A stretch of 64,000 bases of DNA from Bilabrum cf. latius. Its lineage: Eukaryota > Bigyra: Bicosoecida > Bigyra > Bicosoecida. Shown here one piece after another: positions 56,271 through 64,000 of the stretch. The DNA lies in NCBI GenBank assembly GCA_965178125.1, contig OZ237759.1:868001-932000 (forward strand), read 5' to 3'. A model generated the notes under the pieces. It was not told the DNA's origin and searched no databases. It worked only from the letters and a program-made list of their open reading frames with translations. The translations under genes were made by a program, and so were the position numbers. The first letter of the stretch is position 1, and every line of letters begins with the position of its first letter.

Positions 56271-56330
56271 TATCTAATATAAAGTCAGGGACAGGGTCGG
56301 GGAAAAAATATTTTCATCTTCAATATTTGT

Positions 56331-57560
56331 CGAAAAACGACGTGCTACGATCTCGGTAACTACAGGTGATATGAAGACCGTTCAAACTGCATCGGGACGG
56401 CCTGGGGGCACAACATGGGCCAAATGTTCCCCAGGTTCCGTTCTGGCCGCGCGGCGCCGATATGGGTGTATGAAGAATTTCACACCGAAAAACGACGTGC
56501 TACGATCTCGGCAACTACAGGTGATATGAAGACCGTTCAAACTGCATCGGGACGGCCTGGGGGCACAACATGGGCCAAATGTTCCCCAGGTTCCGTTCTG
56601 GCCGCGCGGCGCCGATATGGGTGTATGAAGAATTTCACACCGAAAAACGACGTGCTACGATCTCGGCAACTACAGGTGATATGAAGACCGTTCAAACTGC
56701 ATCGGGACGGCCTGGGGGCACAACATGGGCCAAATGTTCCCCAGGTTCCGTTCTGGCCGCGCGGCGCCGATATGGGTGTATGAAGAATTTCACACCGAAA
56801 AACGACGTGCTACGATCTCGGCAACTACAGGTGATATGAAGACCGTTCAAACTGCATCGGGACGGCCTGGGGGCACAACATGGGCCAAATGTTCCCCAGG
56901 TTCCGTTCTGGCCGCGCGGCGCCGATATGGGTGTATGAAGAATTTCACACCGAAAAACGACGTGCTACGATCTCGGCAACTACAGGTGATATGAAGACCG
57001 TTCAAACTGCATCGGGACGGCCTGGGGGCACAACATGGGCCAAATGTTCCCCAGGTTCCGTTCTGGCCGCGCGGCGCCGATATGGGTGTATGAAGAATTT
57101 CACACCGAAAAACGACGTGCTACGATCTCGGCAACTACAGGTGATATGAAGACCGTTCAAACTGCATCGGGACGGCCTGGGGGCACAACATGGGCCAAAT
57201 GTTCCCCAGGTTCCGTTCTGGCCGCGCGGCGCCGATATGGGTGTATGAAGAATTTCACACCGAAAAACGACGTGCTACGATCTCGGCAACTACAGGTGAT
57301 ATGAAGACCGTTCAAACTGCATCGGGACGGCCTGGGGGCACAACATGGGCCAAATGTTCCCCAGGTTCCGTTCTGGCCGCGCGGCGCCGATATGGGTGTA
57401 TGAAGAATTTCACACCGAAAAACGACGTGCTACGATCTCGGCAACTACAGGTGATATGAAGACCGTTCAAACTGCATCGGGACGGCCTGGGAGCACAACA
57501 TGGGCCAAATGTTCCCCAGGTTCCGTTCTGGCCGCGCGGCGCCGATATGGGTGTATGAAG
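56331..57560 (+). repeat. 155-bp tandem satellite, about 7.9 copies
   Basis: Near-identical 155-bp units start with CGAAAAACGACG at 56331, 56486 and so on. The first copy differs at one base (CTCGGTAAC for CTCGGCAAC) and the last has GGGAGC for GGGGGC. The unit is a mix of AT-rich and GC-rich halves (TGGCCGCGCGGCGCCG). Because 155 is not a multiple of 3, short open frames recur every unit; they are by-products. It lies 60 bp from the telomeric array. Confidence 0.96.
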
Positions 57561-57813
57561 ATTTGCATGTTTATTCAATATGCATGGTTTATCTGTCAAT
57601 TGTAGAATGGGTATGGTGTACATGACAGTTGTATTTGCTGTGTGGATTGCTTTGATCTAAGGTATTAACTGGTTGACACGTCAAGACTCAACAGAATGCC
57701 TCCCGGCTCCTAATGCTGCGTCCGAATGGGTCAATGGCAGACACTTTGGCAAACTCCTCTCACAAGCTGGCCCAGCTGCCACTGACCTCAATTGCCGTCC
57801 CCCTGCCTGCCTC

Positions 57814-59352
57814 TCACTCGTCACCGAAAGCTGCTAGGAGCGCTTCCACAGCGTCGACGTCTGCCGCATTGAGATCTCCTTTCGCCGTCTTCTCGAGGGC
57901 CGTCATCAGGTTTGCGAACATTTCCAACTCGCGGTCCCTCTCTTCAATTGTTGCCTCCACGTCCTCGCGCATGTCTTTGAGAGTCCGGCTGACGCCCATC
58001 GCGCTGTCATCGCAGGCAGCAAGGATGCGGTCCACCAGGTGCCGCTGCTAGTCGGTGAAGGCGGTGTCCTCCATTCCACTGTTGTTGTCAGAGTCGTCTT
58101 GCTGGTTCTGGCCGTCGTTTTCTTCTTCCTCAACCAGCTGCTCCTCATCCTCCTCGTCCTGCTGCTCAAACCCCATTGGAGCGTCGTCCTCGTCCTGCTC
58201 TCCAGCTGCGTCTGCGCGGTACCGACCACCGATGTCCTCTTCATCTTCGTCAGAGTCCTGACGAGGCAGTGATGCTGCTGCTCCACTCCTTGCGCCACTT
58301 GCTCCCCTTTTCTCCTGTTCAACGGCGCGGCGTGCTCCTCTGCCATTGCCTGGTTGGACGACTGCCGGTCGCTCGGGCTGCCTCTATGCCCGCGGCTCAG
58401 CCTCAGCCGCCTTCTTGCCCTTTGACTCTGCCGGTTGTGCACCCTTGCCCTTCGCCTTGCCCTTCGACTTGCCCTTCGACTTGCCCTTCGACTTGCCCGC
58501 GGCCTTGGTCCTGGCCTTTGCCTTGGCCTTTGCCTTGGCCTTTCTCTCGGCCTCCGCCTCTCGCTTGGCTCTGAGAAGATCGTTGTTCAGTCGCTCGGTC
58601 GATGAGTCGCTGGACTCTGAGCCGTCTGTATCCGGCTCACCCCGTGCTTTCCGGGCCGTGTAGGCCCTCTGGCCCTTCACATTGTTGTCGGGGTTGTCCT
58701 CGTCCTCATCGTCGTCGTCGTCCATGGCACTCCGTTTGCCCTTCCGAGCACGGGATGCCCCACTCGGCGAGGTAGCAGCGGCTCCCGAAGAGCCACCTTG
58801 ATCTCCTGCTGCAGCCCCGGCAGAGTCCTTGACTGCCATGTCGAACACCTCTATGAATACAGCCTCCATGCCTCCGCGTGCACGTACAGAGGCCGTCCCA
58901 GCTCCATTATCGCAGATGAACTTGAGCACGTTCTTGAAGCGCCTGCGCAAGCCGTCTAAGCCTGCCTTGAAGAATGGGTTTGTGGTGGTGGAGTAGCCAC
59001 ACTCGCGCAGAGCCGTGAGAAGCTGCTTCATCTTCCGAAAGCCTGGCCAGTCGGAGCTGCTGGCTGACGCGTCTGGGCACAGGCGGCTGTTCAGCGCTGT
59101 GAGCACGCCAAATGGCACCTCAAACTCATCCAGCGCCAGCATGGCATCCACGCAGGCCCTGATGCCCTCCCTCTTGGTCCCTTCGTAGTGCTCCGAAGAT
59201 CCGCAGAGCAGCCCGCAATCCTGGTGGAGGCCCACGAGGGAGATAAGCAGGATCTGCTTGGCCGCGGAAGTGTCGACGCCTGAAGCCAGGGAGGCCACGA
59301 CAGGGCGAGATGCCTTGGTGTGCTTGGCGCTGTAGCTCTTTGCGGCGGCCAT
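57814..59352 (-). CDS. Unrecognised lysine-rich and acidic nuclear-type protein
   Basis: 512 residues from ATG 59350-59352 to TGA 57814-57816, with TAGs at 58384 and 58046. The N-terminal 200 residues look globular and helical (QILLISLVGLHQDCGLL, FPFFKAGLDGL-like, RRRFKNVLKFICDNG). The middle has a Ser/Gly linker, a run of Asp/Glu (DDDDDEDEDN), then a basic tract of repeated KSKG and KAKA units, and a second acidic region (DDAPMGFEQQDEEDEEQ). The C-terminus is helical with hydrophobic heptads (LVDRILAACDDS, ELEMFANLMTALEK). Alternating basic and acidic tracts are typical of chromatin or nucleolar proteins. No family is recognised. It is the first gene beyond the satellite and is divergent from the gene at 60245. 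Confidence 0.6.
58438..58556 (-). repeat. 12-bp and 6-bp coding repeats (KSKG)n and (KA)n
   Basis: Tandem units (CTTCGACTTGCC and TTGGCC/TTTGCC on the plus strand) encode the basic tract of the gene at 57814-59352. Confidence 0.85.
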
Positions 59353-60244
59353 AGTACTCTGCGGTGCCAGGGGAACACGGGTGAGGTCACGAACAGGTGC
59401 TTGGATGCGACAGGGAACACGGGCACGAGACCCAGGGTTACTCCTGGACAAGCTCGAGGGCAAAAAAAAAAAAAAAGGCACCCACATAACCCCGCGCACT
59501 CGGTCTCAGACCTGGGACCCATGATGTTGGGTCGATCCCCCAGTCGTGGGGGGAACGGACCCCAGCCCAGAAAAAAAATTAAAAAAAGATCGCCCCAACG
59601 GGAATCGAACCTCGGGGGTAGGCCGGGGTGCGATTACCAACCGTACGCAATACCACTACACCACCACAGCAACCCACGCGAAACCGAAAAAAAATTACAG
59701 ATTCGCATCAAAAGTGCACGCAACTTGCACTTGTCACGCCGAAACCTACCCGTTCACCCAACGAGCAGCGCGAAATCAGAAACACTCATATTGCGCTCCT
59801 TGTATTCAATTGCAGAGGCGCATACTTGGCATATAGCTACTATAGCATATTGTGCATACAACCCTAAAGCAAACGTGAGTCAAATCGATGGGGTATGCGT
59901 GGGGATTGCCTTGCGCAATGCGCTTGCTGCAACGTGGTTCAGACGTTTGCCTCAATTGCGCGACGGCAAGCACTCGTTGGAACTAATCTCGCGCATATTA
60001 TCAAATAATATAACATACTGCAAACAATTGCGCGGCGATATATAGGCTGCGCGCCCAATGCTCACTTTGCTTGCGGTAGGTGTGCTGCGACAACATTTGT
60101 GGTGGCCCGGATCAGGTTGCGGAACCTGATGCGCGGCACCGCCGTGACGAGTGCGCCACCAGGGAACAACGCATCGTACCATCATACTAATCACATCCCA
60201 AGTATATTATATATCCTTGTGGCATCTCTGTCCGCAGTCTGGTC
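59353..60244. other. Divergent intergenic region, 892 bp
   Basis: It separates two divergent unrecognised genes. It contains A-runs (plus strand) at 59463-59476 and 59572-59588, a tRNA-like element between about 59589 and 59670, and a TATATTATATATCC stretch at about 60201-60214, some 40 bp before the ATG of the right-hand gene. No protein gene is supported. Confidence 0.6.
59589..59670 (-). tRNA. tRNA-like element (possible pseudogene or SINE head)
   Basis: On the minus strand there is an exact pol III A box (TGGTGTAGTGG), an anticodon-loop-like TTGGTAA, and an exact B box (GGTTCGATTCC), followed within about 15 nt by a T7 run that fits a pol III terminator. The putative anticodon would be GGT (Thr). 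The acceptor stem (5' GCTGTGG against 3' TGGGGCG) and T-stem do not pair, so a working tRNA is unlikely. It fits a decayed tRNA or a tRNA-derived element better. It is not the UAG-reading tRNA. Confidence 0.4.
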
Positions 60245-63200
60245 ATGGCGCAGTCCACGTACGACGCCACCAAGCATGTGAAGGCTCTCGATTACCTCCG
60301 GGCCTTCCTGGACCGCCGCGCGAAGGGCTACGCCCAGAACCCGCATCGCGTGCGCATCGGAGTCCCAGGGCCACTTCAACCAGGAGGTGCCGCCCTGCCT
60401 GGCCCGCCGGCCGGCGAGGCGCAGGCCCAGATCCCGGCCCAGGTGGGGCCAGCGCCAGGCGGTCATGCCGCCGGGGGGGGCGATGCGGCAGGCCTGCCGG
60501 CCCCCGTCCCAGCCATCGGCGAGCATGCTCCGGAGCCCCAGCACCAGCAGCAAGAGGGCGCCCAACAACCACCACCGGGTGCAGCTCTTGCTGCTGGCCA
60601 GCAGGCGATGCCCGCCGCCCCGCCCCAGCACCCCGCTGGTCCGGGTGCCAACCTGCCGGTCCCAGGAGGCCTGCAGCCCGAGCCGCCAGCTGGCGATGCC
60701 GACGCCTTCCTCCCGATCCCGGAGCCCCAGCAGGAGCCTGCAGGTGGGCCAGCCGGCGTCGGTCCGGCCCCTCCAGCAGCCGAGCAGCAGCCAGCTGCCC
60801 AGGCTGCCCAGCACCAACTCGTCCCTGGGCCCGTGCCTCTCGCCGAGGTGCCCGTCCTGGCCGGGGTCGGCGCAGGGGAGGACGCGATGGAGGACGACGA
60901 GCCCCCAGAAGCGGTCCAGGCCATCTTCCTCGGGCGCCAAGCCGCCCACGCGGCCACCCAGGCAGCTCGGCAGGCCATGGTCTGGGATGCTCAGGGCCAG
61001 CAACCGCTCTTCGGGGCAGAGGGAGGAGCGCCCGAGCTGCCCATCCCCGGAGTCGTGTTCGCTGCCGGTGCAGAGGCAGCCGGCGCCCAAGGCGGTGGCG
61101 CAGGCCCAGACGCCGGAGGGGAGGTCGGTGCGCCACCCGTGCAGGCGTGGAACCTGGTCGTCGGCGACCCTGGGGGAGCGCATGGAGAGGAGGCCCTGGC
61201 CGTCAACCTCCCGCCCGAGTACCGGTTCGGCATGCACGAGGCGACAGACGACCTCGCGCAGCACCCCATGCTGGCCTACCACATATGGGAGGTGGACGAC
61301 GAGGCGGTGCAGGCCCTGCAGGGCCTGCTGACCTGCGTTGGCAGGCAGGAGCTGCCTCCCGAGGTGTGGAGGGCGCTCGCACCTCCAGTGATGGAGACGG
61401 TGACCATGCAAGGCATGCGGCGCTGGTGGGCGTACCAGAGGCGCGCCGTTGTCGTCGTGGACAGCCTCCTGCATGCCGAGACTGATGCTGCCGGCGTGGA
61501 GCAGCGCGCGCAGAGGCGCGGCCGCTTTCTCGTGCAGCTCGTTGGCTGGACTGACATCACCAAGATGCTGGAGAGCGAAGACCTGAACGAGGAAGGGGCT
61601 GCCTTCATTCGGAGCAAGCTGGCTTCGGTGGCGGTCAGCTTCTGGCCGTCTCCGATGCTGGCGGAGCCCGGGCTGCACAGCCACAAGCTCTCTCCGCTCC
61701 GCACGGAGTGGGATCACTACATCGAGTACAACCGCGTGGACGAGACGGTCTTTGACGCGGTCGGGCTCTCCGAGCAGCCTCCAGCGTTCATGTACGAGGA
61801 CGAGGACGAGGACGAGATGGAGGAGGGGCCGGCGGCGCAGCCGGCTGGGGCGGAGGAGCATGCAGAGGGCGACGAAGATGCCGGGTATGAGGCTGGGGAA
61901 GGCGAGTGGGGTAGGGAAGGCCAGTGGGACTCGGACGGAGACCAAGGTGGCGACGAGGAAGCGGATGGTGGAGATCCTGCCGCGGAGGCTTTCGGAGCTG
62001 CGGATGCCGAGCTGGAAGGCGAGCCTGAAGAGGAGCAGGAGGCCGCCCCGGATGTGCTGCGGAACCCACCAGACGGCATGGCGGCCCCCGTGGCGGTCCG
62101 CTCTGAGCTCTCCGATGTCGACGCCATGGAGGTGGTCGGGATCCTATCCGGCGCCGGAGCCTCCCAGGAGGTGCAGACCAGCCCGTTCATGCTGGCGCTT
62201 GGGGGGCCGGTGTCACGGCTCCTGCTGGACGAGCCGCTGGACCAAGCCTACGGCCTCATCGACGTGCTGATTGGAGCCGACTCGGCGACGCAGGATGGGG
62301 TCCTCTGCGGGCGCAGGGGTCTGCAGAGGGACGGGGGGCAGATCAGGGTGCAGTCGGCCACGCAGCAGCACCAGCGCACCGAGGTGGACACGAGCGGCTC
62401 ATCCAGGCCCCGGCTCGGCTACAGCATCGTCTTCAACCGGCACATCCCCACGTAGGAGCGGGACAATCCCGGCACGCCGAGGAGTCACGGCGCGTACTAC
62501 TCACCCCGCATCGACGTCGCGTACCTTGGACCGATGGGGATCCAGAACATGGGCGTGGATTCGGAGCCGCTGCGGCTGCACCGCATCCATCACGCTCTCC
62601 CTGCACCAGCAGGGGACCACGTGACCGTCCAATCCCTGACATCGGACGTTCGAAGTGCAGCTCGTCGCTTCCACCAGAGCAGCGAGGAGGTTGGGGTGCT
62701 AGAGGAAGCTGAAGCGATCCTGGAGGGAAGCACCGGCACAGTGCGAGGCAATGCCAGGGCCGTGAAATCCGCACGTGCCACGCTCCGCAAGTACCTCACG
62801 ATGATGCCCAAACAGCGCGGGGTCGGATCTGGCGACGTCTCGGTCTCTGTCCTCCTGGCGGGGGCGGCTGAGGTGCGAGTCGTGCTACCGGAGGGCGGTG
62901 TGGCTCGGGTGTTTGGCGTTGCTCACGCAGGGTCTGAGGAAGAGCAGGCCTCCTTGCGCACACTCGCGAGGCGCTGGAACATCCGGCGACTGGAGGGAAT
63001 GCGCCTCGTTGGAACGCCGTTCGACCAGGCCGTGCAGTCGCTCCTGATTGGCATCGCAGGTGCCATCAACTACGTGAGAGAGAAGGAGGGGTACCGCGGG
63101 CCCGAGTTCATGGTGCAGTCGACCCCGAGGACTGCCACGACGGCGCAGGGACTCTCCGCATCGTACGCGATTGTAGCAACCGACTCGCCCGTCGGTGTCT

Positions 63201-64000
63201 CTCGCGGAAGCACCCACACCGAGACTTTGAGTCCTGGAGACCGTCACATGGGCGTGCGTGGGACTGCTGAGCCTGATGGCGGGCATCGCATCAGGCCCGG
63301 GTACTTCCTGTGCGAAGTGCTCCGGGTTCTGAGCGAGGACGCGGCCCTGCATCCCACCCAGGTCAGCCATCTGCCCCACAGGCTGAGATATCCTGACGGA
63401 CTGAAGATCCAAGGGGTCCTGGCGTGCTCGATCTACCGAATCCTGGTCGTCGGGGGCCAGAACCAGGCGGCGGTTGCTGTGATGCGATCCCTGATGCTGC
63501 GACAGGCTCCGGCCGCTGGTGAGCCTGAGGAGGACCCTCCGGACCACGGCGGGCACCCTGTAGTGTTCGTCGACCCTCTTGCCGCCGGGAGGGACGCCAT
63601 CCGCATGGCGACGGAGCTCGGGCAACATCGACCAGAGATCCAGTGCCAGGACCCCGTGTTGCTCTCCATGGACCTGGGCTTCATGGCAGGTGGCGGCGAC
63701 ATGCACGCTGCGTTTCCGAGCGTGCTGGGCCTGCGTCATGCCATGGCACTTGCGGGTGATGCCGTGGCCGACATCTCCTCCGTACCGGGCTTCGGACAGG
63801 TGGGGAGCTAGTTCGTCTTCCCAATGCAAGTGGATGAAGAGAACGTGAACTGCCTGCTCATGAGCCCATCTCTGGGCAGTGTGCAGTTCAGGGCTCGTGC
63901 CAGAGGCGATACGCAAGCTGCCATGACTAAGCATGACTTTCAGCACGTGGCTGAGCTGGTATCGCAGGCCACCCGCGAGCGGGACGACGAGTTTGTTCGT
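60245..64000 (+). CDS. Very large unrecognised Pro/Ala/Gly-rich protein (3' end outside window)
   Basis: The frame from ATG 60245 is open to the window edge, at least 1,252 residues, crossing TAGs at 62453 and 63809 and no other stop. A short helical start (MAQSTYDATKHVKALDYLRAFLDRR) precedes about 330 residues of Pro/Ala/Gln/Gly low-complexity. A mixed domain (HPMLAYHIWEVDDEAVQAL, RRGRFLVQLVGWTDITKML) follows, then an acidic Glu/Asp stretch (about 61790-62050). The rest looks globular, with VRVVLPEGGVARVFGVAHAG, LLIGIAGAINYVREKEGYRG and VVFVDPLAAGRDAIRMATELG. I recognise no family; structural or mobile-element proteins are possible. Codon use is strongly G/C-ending. It lies beyond the telomeric array, so it may belong to another chromosome region. 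Confidence 0.65.

Noticed and set aside
55671-56282. A (Gly-Leu)n protein of about 200 residues
   Set aside because: It is simply the telomere hexamer translated in one frame.
56331-57560. CRISPR array
   Set aside because: Units are 155 bp, contiguous and fully identical, without spacers, in a eukaryotic genome with no cas genes.
56415-57605. Repeated 89-codon open frames in the satellite
   Set aside because: They recur only because the 155-bp unit repeats; each ends after crossing into the next unit, with no conserved-protein features.
60191-61945. 584-codon minus-strand open frame opposite the large right-hand gene
   Set aside because: It is antisense of a Pro/Ala/Gly-rich coding region, with no domain; it crosses the promoter of the plus-strand gene.
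57814-64000. Integrated giant-virus or retroelement genes
   Set aside because: No capsid, polymerase, integrase or reverse transcriptase motif is visible; the idea stays open only as a weak possibility.
1-64000. Bacterial contamination suggested by DUF1800/DUF1501, dCache and receiver domains
   Set aside because: These genes share the TAG usage, composition and neighbours of unmistakable eukaryotic genes with introns.

Overview
This window is nuclear DNA of a GC-rich, probably unicellular and flagellated eukaryote. The evidence is spliceosomal introns (GT..AG, about 76-197 nt), a (TTAGGG)n telomeric array, and clear orthologues of eukaryotic machinery: SF3B2, U1A/U2B'', Rpn1/PSMD2, kinesin-2, SPAG1, a mitochondrial carrier and ethanolamine kinase. 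The dominant fact is a changed genetic code. More than 100 in-frame TAG codons interrupt otherwise intact, conserved genes, and at family-conserved positions they fall where glutamine is expected: SF3B2 at 42355, the U1A-type RRM at about 44582 and 44350, kinesin at 45827, and an IQ motif at 31538. I therefore read UAG as Gln throughout. Confident genes end almost always in TGA, only two weaker gene models end in TAA, and I found no in-frame TAA in any gene. A standard-code reading would break most of these genes into false fragments. I do not assign a species; reassignment of UAG alone (UAA kept as stop) is known from a few protist lineages.

Layout. 1-0.3 kb: tail of a (Lys-Gly)n-repeat protein. 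0.7-7.7 kb: a very large membrane-anchored DUF1800-DUF1501 fusion of bacterial type. 8-11.8 kb: thioredoxin-like protein, cytochrome-b5-domain protein and an SLC25A32-like carrier. 12-16.3 kb: a small coiled-coil protein and a SPAG1-like dynein-assembly factor. 16.5-22.3 kb: a dCache receptor-like membrane protein and a long coiled-coil protein. 22.7-28 kb: a DHRS7-like SDR, a dual FKBP-TPR-cyclophilin immunophilin and ethanolamine kinase. 28.2-33.9 kb: a 1,865-residue pseudo-receiver/alpha-beta hydrolase/IQ/SAM/ankyrin protein. 34.5-41.2 kb: a WW+BTB protein and a protein with a C-terminal FkbM methyltransferase. 41.4-47.8 kb: SF3B2, a U1A/U2B'' protein, kinesin-2 and a small tail-anchored protein. 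47.9-55.1 kb: a tail-anchored PARP and Rpn1. 55.5-57.6 kb: a 73-bp minisatellite, about 90 perfect TTAGGG repeats and about eight copies of a 155-bp satellite. 57.8-64 kb: two divergent unrecognised genes, with a tRNA-like pol III element between them.

The genes are independent eukaryotic transcription units, not operons, and are tightly packed (mostly 130-600 bp apart). Several point to cilia (kinesin-2, SPAG1-like factor), others to housekeeping (splicing, proteasome, phospholipid synthesis). The confidently placed introns lie within roughly the first 85 codons of their genes. The internal telomeric array means that the sequences left and right of about 56.3 kb may not be neighbours in the living chromosome.
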